Assembly: GCF_002847825.1 (NCBI RefSeq)
Contig: NZ_PKIZ01000009.1
Location: 44,340-108,339, forward strand
Direction: 5' to 3'
Length of the DNA stretch: 64,000 nt
Source: Kytococcus schroeteri
Lineage (GTDB): Bacteria; Actinomycetota; Actinomycetes; Actinomycetales; Dermatophilaceae
Shown here in pieces: positions 41,772 through 49,392 of this stretch (the stretch's first letter is position 1; every line of letters begins with the position of its first letter). A program made the position numbers and the translations under genes. A model generated the notes under the pieces. That model was not told the DNA's origin. It was given only the letters and a program-made list of their open reading frames with translations, and searched no databases.

Positions 41772-41859
41772 GGCGGCTCCATCCCCCTCGCAGAAGTGGG
41801 TGGCGCGTCACGCTCCGGGGGCCTGTCGCCGCACGGTGCGGGTCCTGGCGTGAACGCCG

Positions 41860-42078
41860 TTGACATCCAGTCTCTCTCAGGAGGGCCCCGCGGCCACCAA
41901 GCCCAACCCGTACATCACCTTCGACGGCAACGCCGAGGAGGCCATGCGCTTCTACGGTGAGGCCTTCGGCGCCGAGCCGCAGATCATGACCTTCAAGGAC
42001 GCCGGCATGGACCTGCCCGGCGAGTACGTGCAGGGCAACAACCTGCAGGTCTCCCTCTCCGGCGACGACGCCGCCTGA
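41860..42078 (+). pseudogene. PhnB-like VOC/glyoxalase-fold protein remnant with internal deletion
   Basis: The readable peptide KPNPYITFDGNAEEAMRFYGEAFGAEPQIMTFKDAGMDLPG is the N-terminus of a PhnB-type VOC protein. It then jumps directly to EYVQGNNLQVSLSGDDAA, which belongs about 35 residues later in the family, and stops. About 70 residues instead of 135-145 remain, and the C-terminal metal/dimer segment is gone. The only start in frame is a TTG at 41860 without a ribosome site. The join is in frame, which suggests a clean deletion. Confidence 0.7.
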
Positions 42079-42110
42079 GCGACCCGACCCCAGCGGTCGC
42101 GCCCGACGGT

Positions 42111-43376
42111 GTGACCCACCCCGCCCCACCGCGGCGGAATGGCACGCCCGGACCCTCGGTTGGTCCGAGCGTGCCCGTGTCTGCCCACCCCGCCGCCCCC
42201 TCCGCCCACCTGCGCACCAGCGCCCGCACGCTCGTGCTCTGGCTCGCGGCGGCTACCTTCGGTATCGGGCTCACGGAGTTCGCCGCCATGACCCTGCTGC
42301 CCTTCTACGCGCGGGAGTTCGGCGTCACCGAGCCCCAGGCGTCGCGGGCGGTGAGCGCCTACGCGCTGGGGGTGGTGGTGGGTGCCCCCGTGCTCTCGGT
42401 GGTCATGGGCGGCTGGGAGCGTCGCCGCGCGCTGGTGGTGCTGCTGGGCATGTTCGCCACCGGCAACCTGCTGGCCGCCCTCGCCCCCTCGATGCCGTTG
42501 CTCGTCGGCGCCCGCTTCCTGGCCGGTCTGCCGCACGGTGCGCTGTTCGGCATCGCCCAGCTGGTGGCGGCCACCGCCATGGGGCGTGAGCGGGCGGCGC
42601 AGGCCGTGGCCTGGGTGATGATGGGCCTGACGGTGGCCACCGTGGTGGGCGTGCCCACCGTGAGCGTCATCGGGCAGGCCACCACCTGGCGGCTGCCGTT
42701 CGCCCTGGTGGCCGTGGGTGGGCTGCTCCTGGCGGCCGTGCTCTGGCGTCTCGTGCCGCCGGGCGGCGGGCGCTCGGGCGGCACCTCGTTCCACGAGCTC
42801 AACGCACTGCGCAACCCGGACGTGCTGCTCACCCTGGCCATGGGCGCCATCGGGTTCGGTGGCATGTTCGCCGTGTACTCGTTCCTCTCGGCCACCCTGC
42901 TGGAGAACACCGACGCGCCCGCTTGGGGCATCCCGCTGGTACTCATGGCCTACGGCGTGGGCGGCATCCTGGGCAACCTCGCGGCCGGGCGCACCCCCGC
43001 CGGGCGGCTGCTGCCCGTGGCCGGCGCCTTCCAGGCGTTCATCGGGGTGGCCACGTTGGTCTACTCGCTCACGGTGGACCACTGGTGGCTGATGCTGCTC
43101 TCGGTGGCCGTGGTGGGCTTCGGCGGCGGGCTCGTGGTGCCGCTGCAGACGCGGCTCATGCACGTGGCCGGTGAGGCGCAGACCATGGCGGCGGCCATGA
43201 ACCATGCGGCCTTCAACGCGGCCAACGCGCTGGGGCCGGCCGTGGCGGGGGCGGCGCTCGCGGCCGGGTGGGGTTGGCACTCCACCGGGTGGGCCGGGGC
43301 TGCGCTGTCCGTCGGGGGCCTGGTGGTGTGGGCCGTGATGATGCTGCGCGATCGCGCCGCCCGCCCCGCGGCCTGA
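42111..43376 (+). CDS. MFS transporter (AraJ/drug-efflux type)
   Basis: A protein of about 400-421 residues with 12 membrane segments. FGIGLTEFAAMTLLPFYAREFGVTEPQASRAVSAYALGVVVGAPVLSVVMGGWERRRALVVLLGMFATGNLLAALAP contains the DHA1 motifs of the AraJ/Cml branch (sugar or drug efflux), and FLAGLPHGALFGIAQLVAATAMGRERAAQAVAWVMMGLTVATVVGVP is the motif-C antiporter segment. The start is uncertain: GTG 42111, 42171 and 42177 are in frame, none with a good ribosome site. It is probably an exporter with unknown substrate. Confidence 0.85.
   Translation: MTHPAPPRRNGTPGPSVGPSVPVSAHPAAPSAHLRTSARTLVLWLAAATFGIGLTEFAAMTLLPFYAREFGVTEPQASRAVSAYALGVVVGAPVLSVVMGGWERRRALVVLLGMFATGNLLAALAPSMPLLVGARFLAGLPHGALFGIAQLVAATAMGRERAAQAVAWVMMGLTVATVVGVPTVSVIGQATTWRLPFALVAVGGLLLAAVLWRLVPPGGGRSGGTSFHELNALRNPDVLLTLAMGAIGFGGMFAVYSFLSATLLENTDAPAWGIPLVLMAYGVGGILGNLAAGRTPAGRLLPVAGAFQAFIGVATLVYSLTVDHWWLMLLSVAVVGFGGGLVVPLQTRLMHVAGEAQTMAAAMNHAAFNAANALGPAVAGAALAAGWGWHSTGWAGAALSVGGLVVWAVMMLRDRAARPAA
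42141..42175 (+). terminator. Hairpin between VOC remnant and MFS gene
   Basis: GGCACGCCCGGACC (42141-42154) pairs with GGTCCGAGCGTGCC (42162-42175) with one mismatch. It may terminate transcription of the remnant or attenuate the MFS gene. If it is a terminator, the MFS start would be at GTG 42177 rather than 42111. Confidence 0.55.
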
Positions 43377-43399
43377 GTCGCTGCGCGACGGTCCCACGG

Positions 43400-43580
43400 C
43401 CCGATCGCGCCGCCCGGCGACGCGTGCCGCCCCGGCCTCACCGCGGCCCGATCGCACCGCCTCATCTGCGCGCACGGGAAACCTCCGGCCGCATGCGAAA
43501 GGTGCTGGTCACCCGGGAAACATCCCGTGCGGCCAGCACCTTTCCCGTGCCGGGTGGGTTTTCGCGTGCGGGCGGCCCAG
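43400..43580. repeat. Intergenic repeat family A, copy 2, with direct repeats
   Basis: CGGCCCGATCGCGCCGCC and CGGCCCGATCGCACCGCC form an imperfect direct repeat at the left. GCACGGGAAA, GCATGCGAAAGGTGCTGG and CCGGGAAACATCCCGTGC follow, then GGCCAGCACCTTTCCCGTGC, so AAAGGTGCTGG pairs with CCAGCACCTTT. The shared blocks with 29205-29360 are ATCGCACCGCC, GCACGSGAAA and GCGAAAGGTGCTGG. The region lies between an MFS gene and an alkyltransferase-like gene and holds no convincing ORF. Confidence 0.55.
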
Positions 43581-43635
43581 CCCCGGCCCGGTGCCGTCCC
43601 GTCGAAGGCGCCCCACCCCGTGGCAGGCTGCCGCC

Positions 43636-43977
43636 GTGGACGAGCTGCTGGTGGAGAAGGTGCTGCGCTGCGTGGAGCTGGTGCCCGCGGGGCGGGTGGT
43701 GGCCTACGGCGAGGTCGGCCGCATCGTGGGGGCCGGGCCCCGACAGGTCGGCGCGGTGATGGCCCACCACGGGCACCTCGTGAGCTGGTGGCGGGTCACC
43801 AACTCCGACGGGGACCTCCCGCCGCACCTGCGCCCGCGGGCCGCCGAGCACTGGGCCGACGAGGGCATCGTCTGGAAGCCCAACGGGCTGGGATGCCGCA
43901 TCGCCGACCACCGCGTGGACCTCGAGGCCCTCGCCGCGGCCTGGCACACCGACACCGCCGACCTGCGAGAGGCCTGA
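43636..43977 (+). CDS. Alkyltransferase-like (ATL) MGMT-family DNA-binding protein
   Basis: A 113-residue protein starting at GTG 43636. It is the C-terminal O6-methylguanine methyltransferase fold: VLRCVELVPAGRVVAYGEVGRIVGAGPRQVGAVMAHHGHLVSWWRVTNSDGDLP. Where repair enzymes have P-C-H-R, this protein has S50-W51-W52-R53, so the alkyl-accepting cysteine is replaced by tryptophan, as in Atl1/eAtl proteins. Such proteins flip out and mark O6-alkylguanine for nucleotide excision repair rather than repairing it. The Arg finger and G-x-V-G-A-(V) recognition helix are retained. It stands alone, convergent with an MFS gene 5 bases away. Confidence 0.9.
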   Translation: MDELLVEKVLRCVELVPAGRVVAYGEVGRIVGAGPRQVGAVMAHHGHLVSWWRVTNSDGDLPPHLRPRAAEHWADEGIVWKPNGLGCRIADHRVDLEALAAAWHTDTADLREA

Positions 43978-43981
43978 CCCG

Positions 43982-45205
43982 TCAGACGACCGCCGGTTCG
44001 TGCCCGCCGATCCACCGCGCCCCGCGGCCGATGAGCCCCGCCGCCACCAGCACCACGACCGCCGCGATGACGAACGGCCAGGCCACGCCGGCCCGCTCGG
44101 CCACGAGGGTGGAGACGTACGGGGCCACCACGCCGCCCATCCAGCGCACGCAGTTGTAGCCCGCCGAGGCCACCGGACGCGGGGCGTCGGAGACCTCCAT
44201 GGCCAGCTCGGTGTAGAGCGTGTTGTTCACGCCCAGGAGGGCGCCGGCGGCCACGGTGCACGCGATGACGACCGCCCGGGAGCCACCGGCTGCGGCCGCG
44301 GCCGTCACGCCGAGGTCCGCGGCCAGCAGCACCAGCACCGTGACGAGCGTGCGCGCCGTGCCCCACCGCGCCTGCAGCACCGGGGCCAGGAAGACCGACG
44401 TGAGGGCCAGCGCCAAGCCCCACCCGAAGAACACCGCGCCGATCGTGTACGGGCCCGCGTCCAGCACGAACGGCACGAACGCCAGCACCGTGAAGAAGCC
44501 GTAGTAGTAGAGCGCCCCGCTGGTGGAGACGATGCGCAGCCCGCCGTGTCCCAGGGCGCGTAGGGGGTCGGACAGCCGCGTGCGCTGCGCCGGGCGAGGC
44601 AGGTCGGGCAGCAGCACGAGCAGCGCCACGAAGGCCGCCGTCATCAGCACGGCCGTGCCGAAGAAGGGGGCCCGCCAGTGCCAGCCGCCCAGCACCGCGC
44701 CCAGGAGGGGGCCCAGTGAGAGGCCAGCGCCCAGCGCGGCCTCGTAGAGGATGATCGCGACGCTCGACCCACCGCTGGCCACGGCCACGATGACGGCCAG
44801 CGCGGTGGCCACGAACAGGGCGTTGCCCAGGCCCCACCCGGCCCGGAAACCCACCAGCTGGTCCACCGTCGAGGAGGTGCCGGACAGGGCGGCGAAGACG
44901 GCCACCAGGGCCAGGCCCAGCAGGAGCGTTCGCTTCCCGCCGATGCGGGAGCTCAACCAGCCGGTCACCAGCATCATCACCGCGGTGAGGGCGAAGTAGC
45001 TGGTGAACAGCAGCGAGACCTGCGAGTGCGTGGCGTCCAGGTTCTCCGCGATGGCGGGCAGGATCGGGTCCACCAGGCCGATGCCCATGAAGGCGAACAC
45101 GCTGGCCAGGGCGGTGGCCCACACGGCGGGCGGCTGGCGCAGCATCGAGGTGCGCTCGGCGGCGGCGACCTCCTCGGCGGAGGGGTGGTGGGTGGCTGTG
45201 GGCAC
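43982..45205 (-). CDS. MFS transporter, drug-efflux type, controlled by MarR
   Basis: A 407-residue, 12-segment protein starting at GTG 45205 behind GAGAGGAG. ALASVFAFMGIGLVDPILPAIAENLDATHSQVSLLFTSYFALTAVMMLVTGWLSSRIGGKRTLLLGLALVAVFAALSG includes the DHA1 motif A (G.LSSRIGGKRTLL), followed by AIILYEAALGAGLSLGPLLGAVLGGWHWRAPFFGTAVLMTAAF (motif C). This is an exporter family. The MarR-type repressor gene lies 41 bases upstream on the same strand, an arrangement typical of inducible multidrug efflux pumps. Confidence 0.9.
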   Translation of the reverse strand: MPTATHHPSAEEVAAAERTSMLRQPPAVWATALASVFAFMGIGLVDPILPAIAENLDATHSQVSLLFTSYFALTAVMMLVTGWLSSRIGGKRTLLLGLALVAVFAALSGTSSTVDQLVGFRAGWGLGNALFVATALAVIVAVASGGSSVAIILYEAALGAGLSLGPLLGAVLGGWHWRAPFFGTAVLMTAAFVALLVLLPDLPRPAQRTRLSDPLRALGHGGLRIVSTSGALYYYGFFTVLAFVPFVLDAGPYTIGAVFFGWGLALALTSVFLAPVLQARWGTARTLVTVLVLLAADLGVTAAAAAGGSRAVVIACTVAAGALLGVNNTLYTELAMEVSDAPRPVASAGYNCVRWMGGVVAPYVSTLVAERAGVAWPFVIAAVVVLVAAGLIGRGARWIGGHEPAVV

Positions 45206-45246
45206 GGGTCTCCTCTCGGTGGGACGGGTTCCTCGGTGGGCGAGGC

Positions 45247-45687
45247 TCAGGGGCGCTCGGCCGCGGCGGCCAGCGCCTGCAGGGCGGGTGCCGCGGCGGC
45301 CAGTGCCTCCCGCTCGGTGGCGCTGAGGGTGGCCATGGCATCGGCCAGGTAGGCGGCGCGGCGCTCGTCGCTGGCTGCCAGGGCGGCGCGTCCCTCCTCG
45401 GTGAGGTGCACGCGCTGCACGCGCTGGTCGGCCTCGTCGCGGGTGCGGGTGACGTACCCGGCATCGGCCAGGCGCCGCACCATCGACGTGGCACTGGGCA
45501 GGCGCATGCCCCCGATGCGGGCGAGCTCGCCCATGGTGCGCGGCCCCTCGCGCAGGGCGGTGAGCGCGGTGGATTGGGAGGTGCTGAGTGCCTCGGTGTG
45601 GTCGAGGCCGCGCATCATCACCACCACCTCGCGCAGGGCGCCGCGCAGGGCGTGGGCGGTGGCGAGGTCCTCGGGGCCGTGTCGCAT
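45247..45687 (-). CDS. MarR-family transcriptional regulator
   Basis: A 146-residue winged-helix protein starting at ATG 45687. LSTSQSTALTALREGPRTMGELARIGGMRLPSATSMVRRLADAGYVTRTRDEADQRVQRVHLTEEGRAALAASDERRAAYLADAM is the full MarR DNA-binding domain, including the wing D-x-R-V. Terminal helices give the dimer interface. It probably represses its own operon with the downstream MFS pump and is released by a phenolic or drug-like ligand. The AT-rich DNA directly in front of it (45690-45725) is the likely operator. Confidence 0.93.
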   Translation of the reverse strand: MRHGPEDLATAHALRGALREVVVMMRGLDHTEALSTSQSTALTALREGPRTMGELARIGGMRLPSATSMVRRLADAGYVTRTRDEADQRVQRVHLTEEGRAALAASDERRAAYLADAMATLSATEREALAAAAPALQALAAAAERP

Positions 45688-45689
45688 GG

Positions 45690-45725
45690 TAGTGAGGCTA
45701 TCTCATAGTAAGACTGCCTAAGTAC
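45690..45725 (-). promoter_or_regulatory. AT-rich MarR promoter/operator candidate
   Basis: The interval contains TAGTGAGGCTATCTCATAGTA, with GAG...CTC half-sites in an imperfect inverted repeat, and AAGACTGCCTAAGTA next to it. It is conspicuously AT-richer than its surroundings and lies directly upstream of the MarR ATG at 45687 and 58 bases from the divergent hutG-like gene. Confidence 0.4.
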
Positions 45726-45782
45726 ATGGGAGGGTCCTCGCCGGCTGGCGGTCGCCCCGCCCGGTCGCGCCACAATGGCCCC

Positions 45783-46739
45783 ATGACCACCGACGCCTCG
45801 CAGTCCTCCGCCCCCGCTCCCTGGACCGGCCGCGACGACGGCCCCGGCCCCGAGCACCGCCGCTGGCACCACGTCGCGGCCGGGGCGACGGACGGCGGCC
45901 CGCGCGTGGGCGTGGTCGGCTTCGCCAGTGACGAGGGCGTGCGCCGCAACAAGGGCCGCCAGGGTGCGGCCGAGGCCCCGCCGCTGCTGCGCGGCGCCCT
46001 GGCCGGCATGGCCGCCCACAGGCCCTTCGCGCTGACCGACCACGGCGACACCGGCTACGAGGGGCGTGACCTCGAATCCGGTCACGAGGCCGTGGGTACC
46101 GCCATCGCCGCCTCGCTCGACGCCGACGACCTCACCGTCGTGCTCGGCGGTGGCCACGAGACCGCGTGGGGCTGCTACCTGGGCCGCGCGCGCTCCCAGC
46201 GCTACGGCACCCCCGAGGCGATGGGCCGCACCGCCGTGGTCAACCTGGACGCGCACTTCGACCTGCGCGAGGCCCCCGAGCCCAGCAGCGGCACCCCCTT
46301 CCTGCAGATGGCGCAGGCCGAGCAGGGGGCCGGCCGCGGGCTGGACTACACCGTCATCGGCATCGCCGAGTCGAGCAACACCGCCGTCCTGTTCGACGCC
46401 GCGCGCTCGCTGGGTGCCACCTGGCTGCTCGACGTGGACTCCACCGAGGAGGCCGCCGTGGCCGCGGTGGACAAGGTGCTCGCCCGCGCGGACCACGTGC
46501 ACCTGGAGATCGACCTCGACGTGCTGCCCGCCGACATCGCGCCCGGTGTGAGCGCGCCGGCGGCCTACGGCGTGCCGATGCGGGTGTGCAGCGCCGTCGT
46601 GCGCCGCCTGGCGGCCTCCGGGAAGCTTCGCGTGGTGGACGTGGCCGAGTACAACCCGTCGGTGGACGTGGACTCGCGCACCGCCAAGGCCGCTGCCCGT
46701 CTGGTCACCGACATCGTCCACGCCCTGCCGGGGGAGTGA
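45783..46739 (+). CDS. hutG: Formimidoylglutamase (arginase/ureohydrolase family)
   Basis: A 318-residue protein starting at ATG 45783. The binuclear Mn site residues are present: VVLGGGHETAWG (His), VVNLDAHFDLRE (D-x-H-x-D) and VHLEIDLDVLPADIAPGVSAPAAYG (D-x-D). FASDEGVRRNKGRQGAAEAPPLLR and SSGTPFLQM fit HutG rather than agmatinase or arginase. HutG converts N-formimidoyl-glutamate to glutamate and formamide, the last step of one histidine-degradation route. No other hut gene is nearby, so the assignment within the ureohydrolases is by motif only. It is divergent from the MarR gene. Confidence 0.85.
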   Translation: MTTDASQSSAPAPWTGRDDGPGPEHRRWHHVAAGATDGGPRVGVVGFASDEGVRRNKGRQGAAEAPPLLRGALAGMAAHRPFALTDHGDTGYEGRDLESGHEAVGTAIAASLDADDLTVVLGGGHETAWGCYLGRARSQRYGTPEAMGRTAVVNLDAHFDLREAPEPSSGTPFLQMAQAEQGAGRGLDYTVIGIAESSNTAVLFDAARSLGATWLLDVDSTEEAAVAAVDKVLARADHVHLEIDLDVLPADIAPGVSAPAAYGVPMRVCSAVVRRLAASGKLRVVDVAEYNPSVDVDSRTAKAAARLVTDIVHALPGE

Positions 46740-46764
46740 GCGTGGCTGCCCGTTGACCCCCCCT

Positions 46765-46831
46765 CCCGTTGAGTCGTCGACTCTTGGGGCCGATGGGGGG
46801 AGTTGACCCCGAGGAGCGACGACTCAACGGG
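46765..46831. repeat. Large intergenic hairpin (15-bp perfect outer arms)
   Basis: CCCGTTGAGTCGTCG (46765-46779) and CGACGACTCAACGGG (46817-46831) are exact reverse complements; CTCTTGGGG and CCCCGAGGAG inside extend the stem. GTTGACCCC occurs twice (46753, 46803). It lies between the hutG stop and the ahpC promoter, so it may end hutG transcription and insulate the OxyR-controlled promoter. Confidence 0.7.
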
Positions 46832-46865
46832 CCGCTGGGGTGGGGTCGGGGGGTGGGGGGGTGGT

Positions 46866-46912
46866 ATAGGTGTCGACTATGCAAAACCGTCCGACTCATA
46901 TACAGTGGCTAT
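46866..46912 (+). promoter_or_regulatory. Double OxyR-binding site and promoter of ahpC
   Basis: ATAG-N7-CTAT (46866-46880) and ATAT-N7-CTAT (46898-46912) match the two dimer half-sites of the OxyR consensus. The gap between them is 17 bases instead of 7, one extra helical turn. A good -10 TATACA (46899-46904) sits in the second half-site; the -35 position 17 bases upstream is poor (ACTATG), as expected for an activated promoter. ahpC starts 60 bases downstream; the oxyR gene itself ends this locus. Confidence 0.8.
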
Positions 46913-46971
46913 CGCAGTCGGGAACGTCGGCTGCACCCCCCAGACGTCAACAACGCAACGAGGGAGCACGC

Positions 46972-47535
46972 ATGTCGCTGATCAACACCACCATCAAGCC
47001 CTTCCAGGCCACCGGTTTCGTGAACGGTGAGTTCAAGGACTACTCGGACGCCGACATCCAGGGCAAGTGGGCCATCTTCTTCTTCTACCCGGCCGACTTC
47101 ACCTTCGTGTGCCCCACCGAGCTGGGTGACCTGGCCGACCACTACGAGGAGCTGCAGAAGCTCGGCGTCGAGGTCTTCGGTGTCTCCACCGACACCCACT
47201 TCACCCACAAGGCCTGGCACGGCTCCTCCGAGACCGTCGGCAAGGTGACCTACCCGATGCTGGGTGACCCCACCCACCTGCTGGCCAACAACTTCGAGAT
47301 CCTGCGCCAGGACGAGGGCGTCGCCAACCGCGGCACCTTCCTGGTGGACCCCGACGGCGTCATCCAGTTCACCGAGGTGACCTCCGAGGGCATCGGCCGC
47401 AACGCCGCCGAGCTGGTCCGCAAGGTCAAGGCCGCCCAGTACGTGCGCAACAACCCCGGCCAGGTCTGCCCGGCCAAGTGGGAGGAGGGCGCCGAGACCC
47501 TGGAGCCCTCGCTGGACCTCGTCGGCAAGATCTGA
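46972..47535 (+). CDS. ahpC: Alkyl hydroperoxide reductase subunit C (2-Cys peroxiredoxin)
   Basis: A 187-residue protein starting at ATG 46972 with AGGGAG upstream. The AhpC1 signatures are complete: [48 protein letters not shown] with peroxidatic Cys47, and [18 protein letters not shown] with resolving Cys166, the numbering of enteric AhpC. It reduces hydrogen peroxide, alkyl peroxides and peroxynitrite, and is recycled by AhpF encoded next. Transcription is probably OxyR-dependent (site at 46866-46912). Confidence 0.98.
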   Translation: MSLINTTIKPFQATGFVNGEFKDYSDADIQGKWAIFFFYPADFTFVCPTELGDLADHYEELQKLGVEVFGVSTDTHFTHKAWHGSSETVGKVTYPMLGDPTHLLANNFEILRQDEGVANRGTFLVDPDGVIQFTEVTSEGIGRNAAELVRKVKAAQYVRNNPGQVCPAKWEEGAETLEPSLDLVGKI

Positions 47536-47578
47536 TCGGCGACACCGCCCTCGGCGCCTGACGGCGTCGACCCCTGAC

Positions 47579-47622
47579 CCGACGGCGGTCGGGCCGGCCA
47601 GGTGCCGGTCGGCCGCCGTCGG
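47579..47622 (+). terminator. Hairpin between ahpC and ahpF (attenuator or RNA-processing stem)
   Basis: CCGACGGCGG (47579-47588) pairs with CCGCCGTCGG (47613-47622); GGCCGGC/GCCGGTC inside adds pairs. It could lower ahpF expression relative to ahpC, a common need because AhpC is required in excess. Confidence 0.6.
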
Positions 47623-47709
47623 TGCACCCACCACCCGCACCCGATGCGGTGCACCCGCCCCTGCGCCCTCGTCCCCGCCACGCCACGCCACGCACCCCTG
47701 GAGGACCCC

Positions 47710-49392
47710 GTGCTCGAGAAGAACCTCGCCACCCAGCTCCGTCAGCTCCTGGACAACCTGAAGCGTCCGGTCGAGCTGCTCACCACCGTCGAGGCCGACG
47801 CCACCGACGCCACCACCCGCGAGACCCTCGAGCTGTGCGCCGAGATCGCGGAGATGTCCGAGCTCGTCACCGCCCGTGAGGCCGAGGGCGACGAGCGCGC
47901 GCAGCGCACCCCCTCGTTCACCATCCGCGCCGCCGACGACCACGCCGCGGCCGTGACCTTCTCCGGCCTGCCGATGGGCCACGAGTTCACCTCGCTGGTG
48001 CTCGCCCTGCTCAACATCGGTGGCCACCCGTCCAAGGCCGCCGCCGCCACCATCGAGCAGGTCCGGAACATCCGCGGCGAGCACCACTTCGAGACCTTCT
48101 TCAGCCAGTCCTGCCAGAACTGCCCCGACGTGGTGCAGGCGCTGGACCTCATGGCCACGCTCAACCCGGGCATCACGCACACCGCCATCGACGGCTCGGC
48201 CTTCCCCGACGAGGCCGACGAGCGCGGCGTCATGGCCGTGCCCACCGTCTTCCTCGACGGCGAGGACTTCGGCTCCGGCCGCATGACCCTGGAGGAGATC
48301 GTCGAGCGCATCGACGACGACGCCGCGCAGGCCGCCGCGGACCGCCTCTCCGAGGCCGACCCCTACGAGGTGCTCGTGCTCGGCGGCGGCCCGGCCGGCG
48401 CCACGGCCGCCATCTACGCCGCCCGCAAGGGCATCCGCACCGGCCTGGTGGCCGAGCGCATGGGTGGCCAGGTGAACGACACCATGTCCATCGAGAACCT
48501 CTCGGGCACCTCCCACACCGAGGGGCCCCAGCTCTCGGCCGCGCTGGAGCGCCACGTCAACGACTACGAGGTCGACCTCGTGAAGTCCCAGGTGGCCATC
48601 GGCGTCACCACCGCCGGGACCGAGGGCGGTCACCACAGCGTGGAGTTCGCCTCCGGCGCCACCCTGCGCACCCGCTCGCTGGTCATCGCCACCGGTGCCT
48701 CCTGGCGCACCATGGGTGTGCCGGGCGAGGAGGAGTACCGCAACAAGGGCGTCACCTTCTGCCCGCACTGCGACGGCCCGCTGTTCAAGGGCAAGCGCGT
48801 CGCCGTCATCGGCGGCGGCAACTCCGGTGTGGAGGCCGCCATCGACCTGGCGGGCATCGTCGGCCACGTCACGGTGCTGGAGTTCATGGACTCCATGCGC
48901 GCCGACCAGGTGCTGCAGGACAAGCTGCGCTCCCTGCCCAACGTGGACATCGTGCTCGGTGCGGCCACCCAGGAGGTCGTCGGCGACGGCTCCCGCGTGA
49001 CCGGCCTGAGGTACGAGCTCCGCGAGACCGGCGAGGCCCAGCAGCTCGATCTCGAGGGCGTGTTCGTGCAGATCGGCCTGGTGCCCAACTCGGCCTTCCT
49101 CAAGGACTCCGGCATCGAGCTGACCGACCGCGGCGAGGTCGTCATCGACGAGCGGGGTGCCACCAACGTGCCGGGCGTGTTCGCCGCCGGCGACGTGGCC
49201 ACCACCCCGTACAAGCAGATCGTCGTGGCCTTCGGCTCGGGCTCCACCGCCTCGTTGAGCGCCTTCGACCACCTCATCCGCACCTCCGCGCCCAGCCAGG
49301 GCGACGCGGAGGACACCGCGGCGCGCACCAAGGTGGTCGATGCCGACGCCGAGCCCACCGACGTGGCCGACACCGCGGACGCCTCGTCGTGA
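47710..49392 (+). CDS. ahpF: Alkyl hydroperoxide reductase subunit F (NADH:peroxiredoxin reductase)
   Basis: A 560-residue flavoprotein starting at GTG 47710 behind GGAGG. The N-terminal double thioredoxin-fold domain (about 1-200) carries the CxxC pair Cys135/Cys138 (SQSCQNCPD). The thioredoxin-reductase-like part has the FAD site VLVLGGGPAGATAAIYAARKG, the redox-active FCPHCDGPLFKGKRVAVIGGGNSGVEAA (CPHC plus NADH site) and the second FAD motif TNVPGVFAAGDV. It passes electrons from NADH to AhpC. A short acidic tail (about 25 residues) is additional. It overlaps oxyR by 4 bases. Confidence 0.97.
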   Translation: MLEKNLATQLRQLLDNLKRPVELLTTVEADATDATTRETLELCAEIAEMSELVTAREAEGDERAQRTPSFTIRAADDHAAAVTFSGLPMGHEFTSLVLALLNIGGHPSKAAAATIEQVRNIRGEHHFETFFSQSCQNCPDVVQALDLMATLNPGITHTAIDGSAFPDEADERGVMAVPTVFLDGEDFGSGRMTLEEIVERIDDDAAQAAADRLSEADPYEVLVLGGGPAGATAAIYAARKGIRTGLVAERMGGQVNDTMSIENLSGTSHTEGPQLSAALERHVNDYEVDLVKSQVAIGVTTAGTEGGHHSVEFASGATLRTRSLVIATGASWRTMGVPGEEEYRNKGVTFCPHCDGPLFKGKRVAVIGGGNSGVEAAIDLAGIVGHVTVLEFMDSMRADQVLQDKLRSLPNVDIVLGAATQEVVGDGSRVTGLRYELRETGEAQQLDLEGVFVQIGLVPNSAFLKDSGIELTDRGEVVIDERGATNVPGVFAAGDVATTPYKQIVVAFGSGSTASLSAFDHLIRTSAPSQGDAEDTAARTKVVDADAEPTDVADTADASS

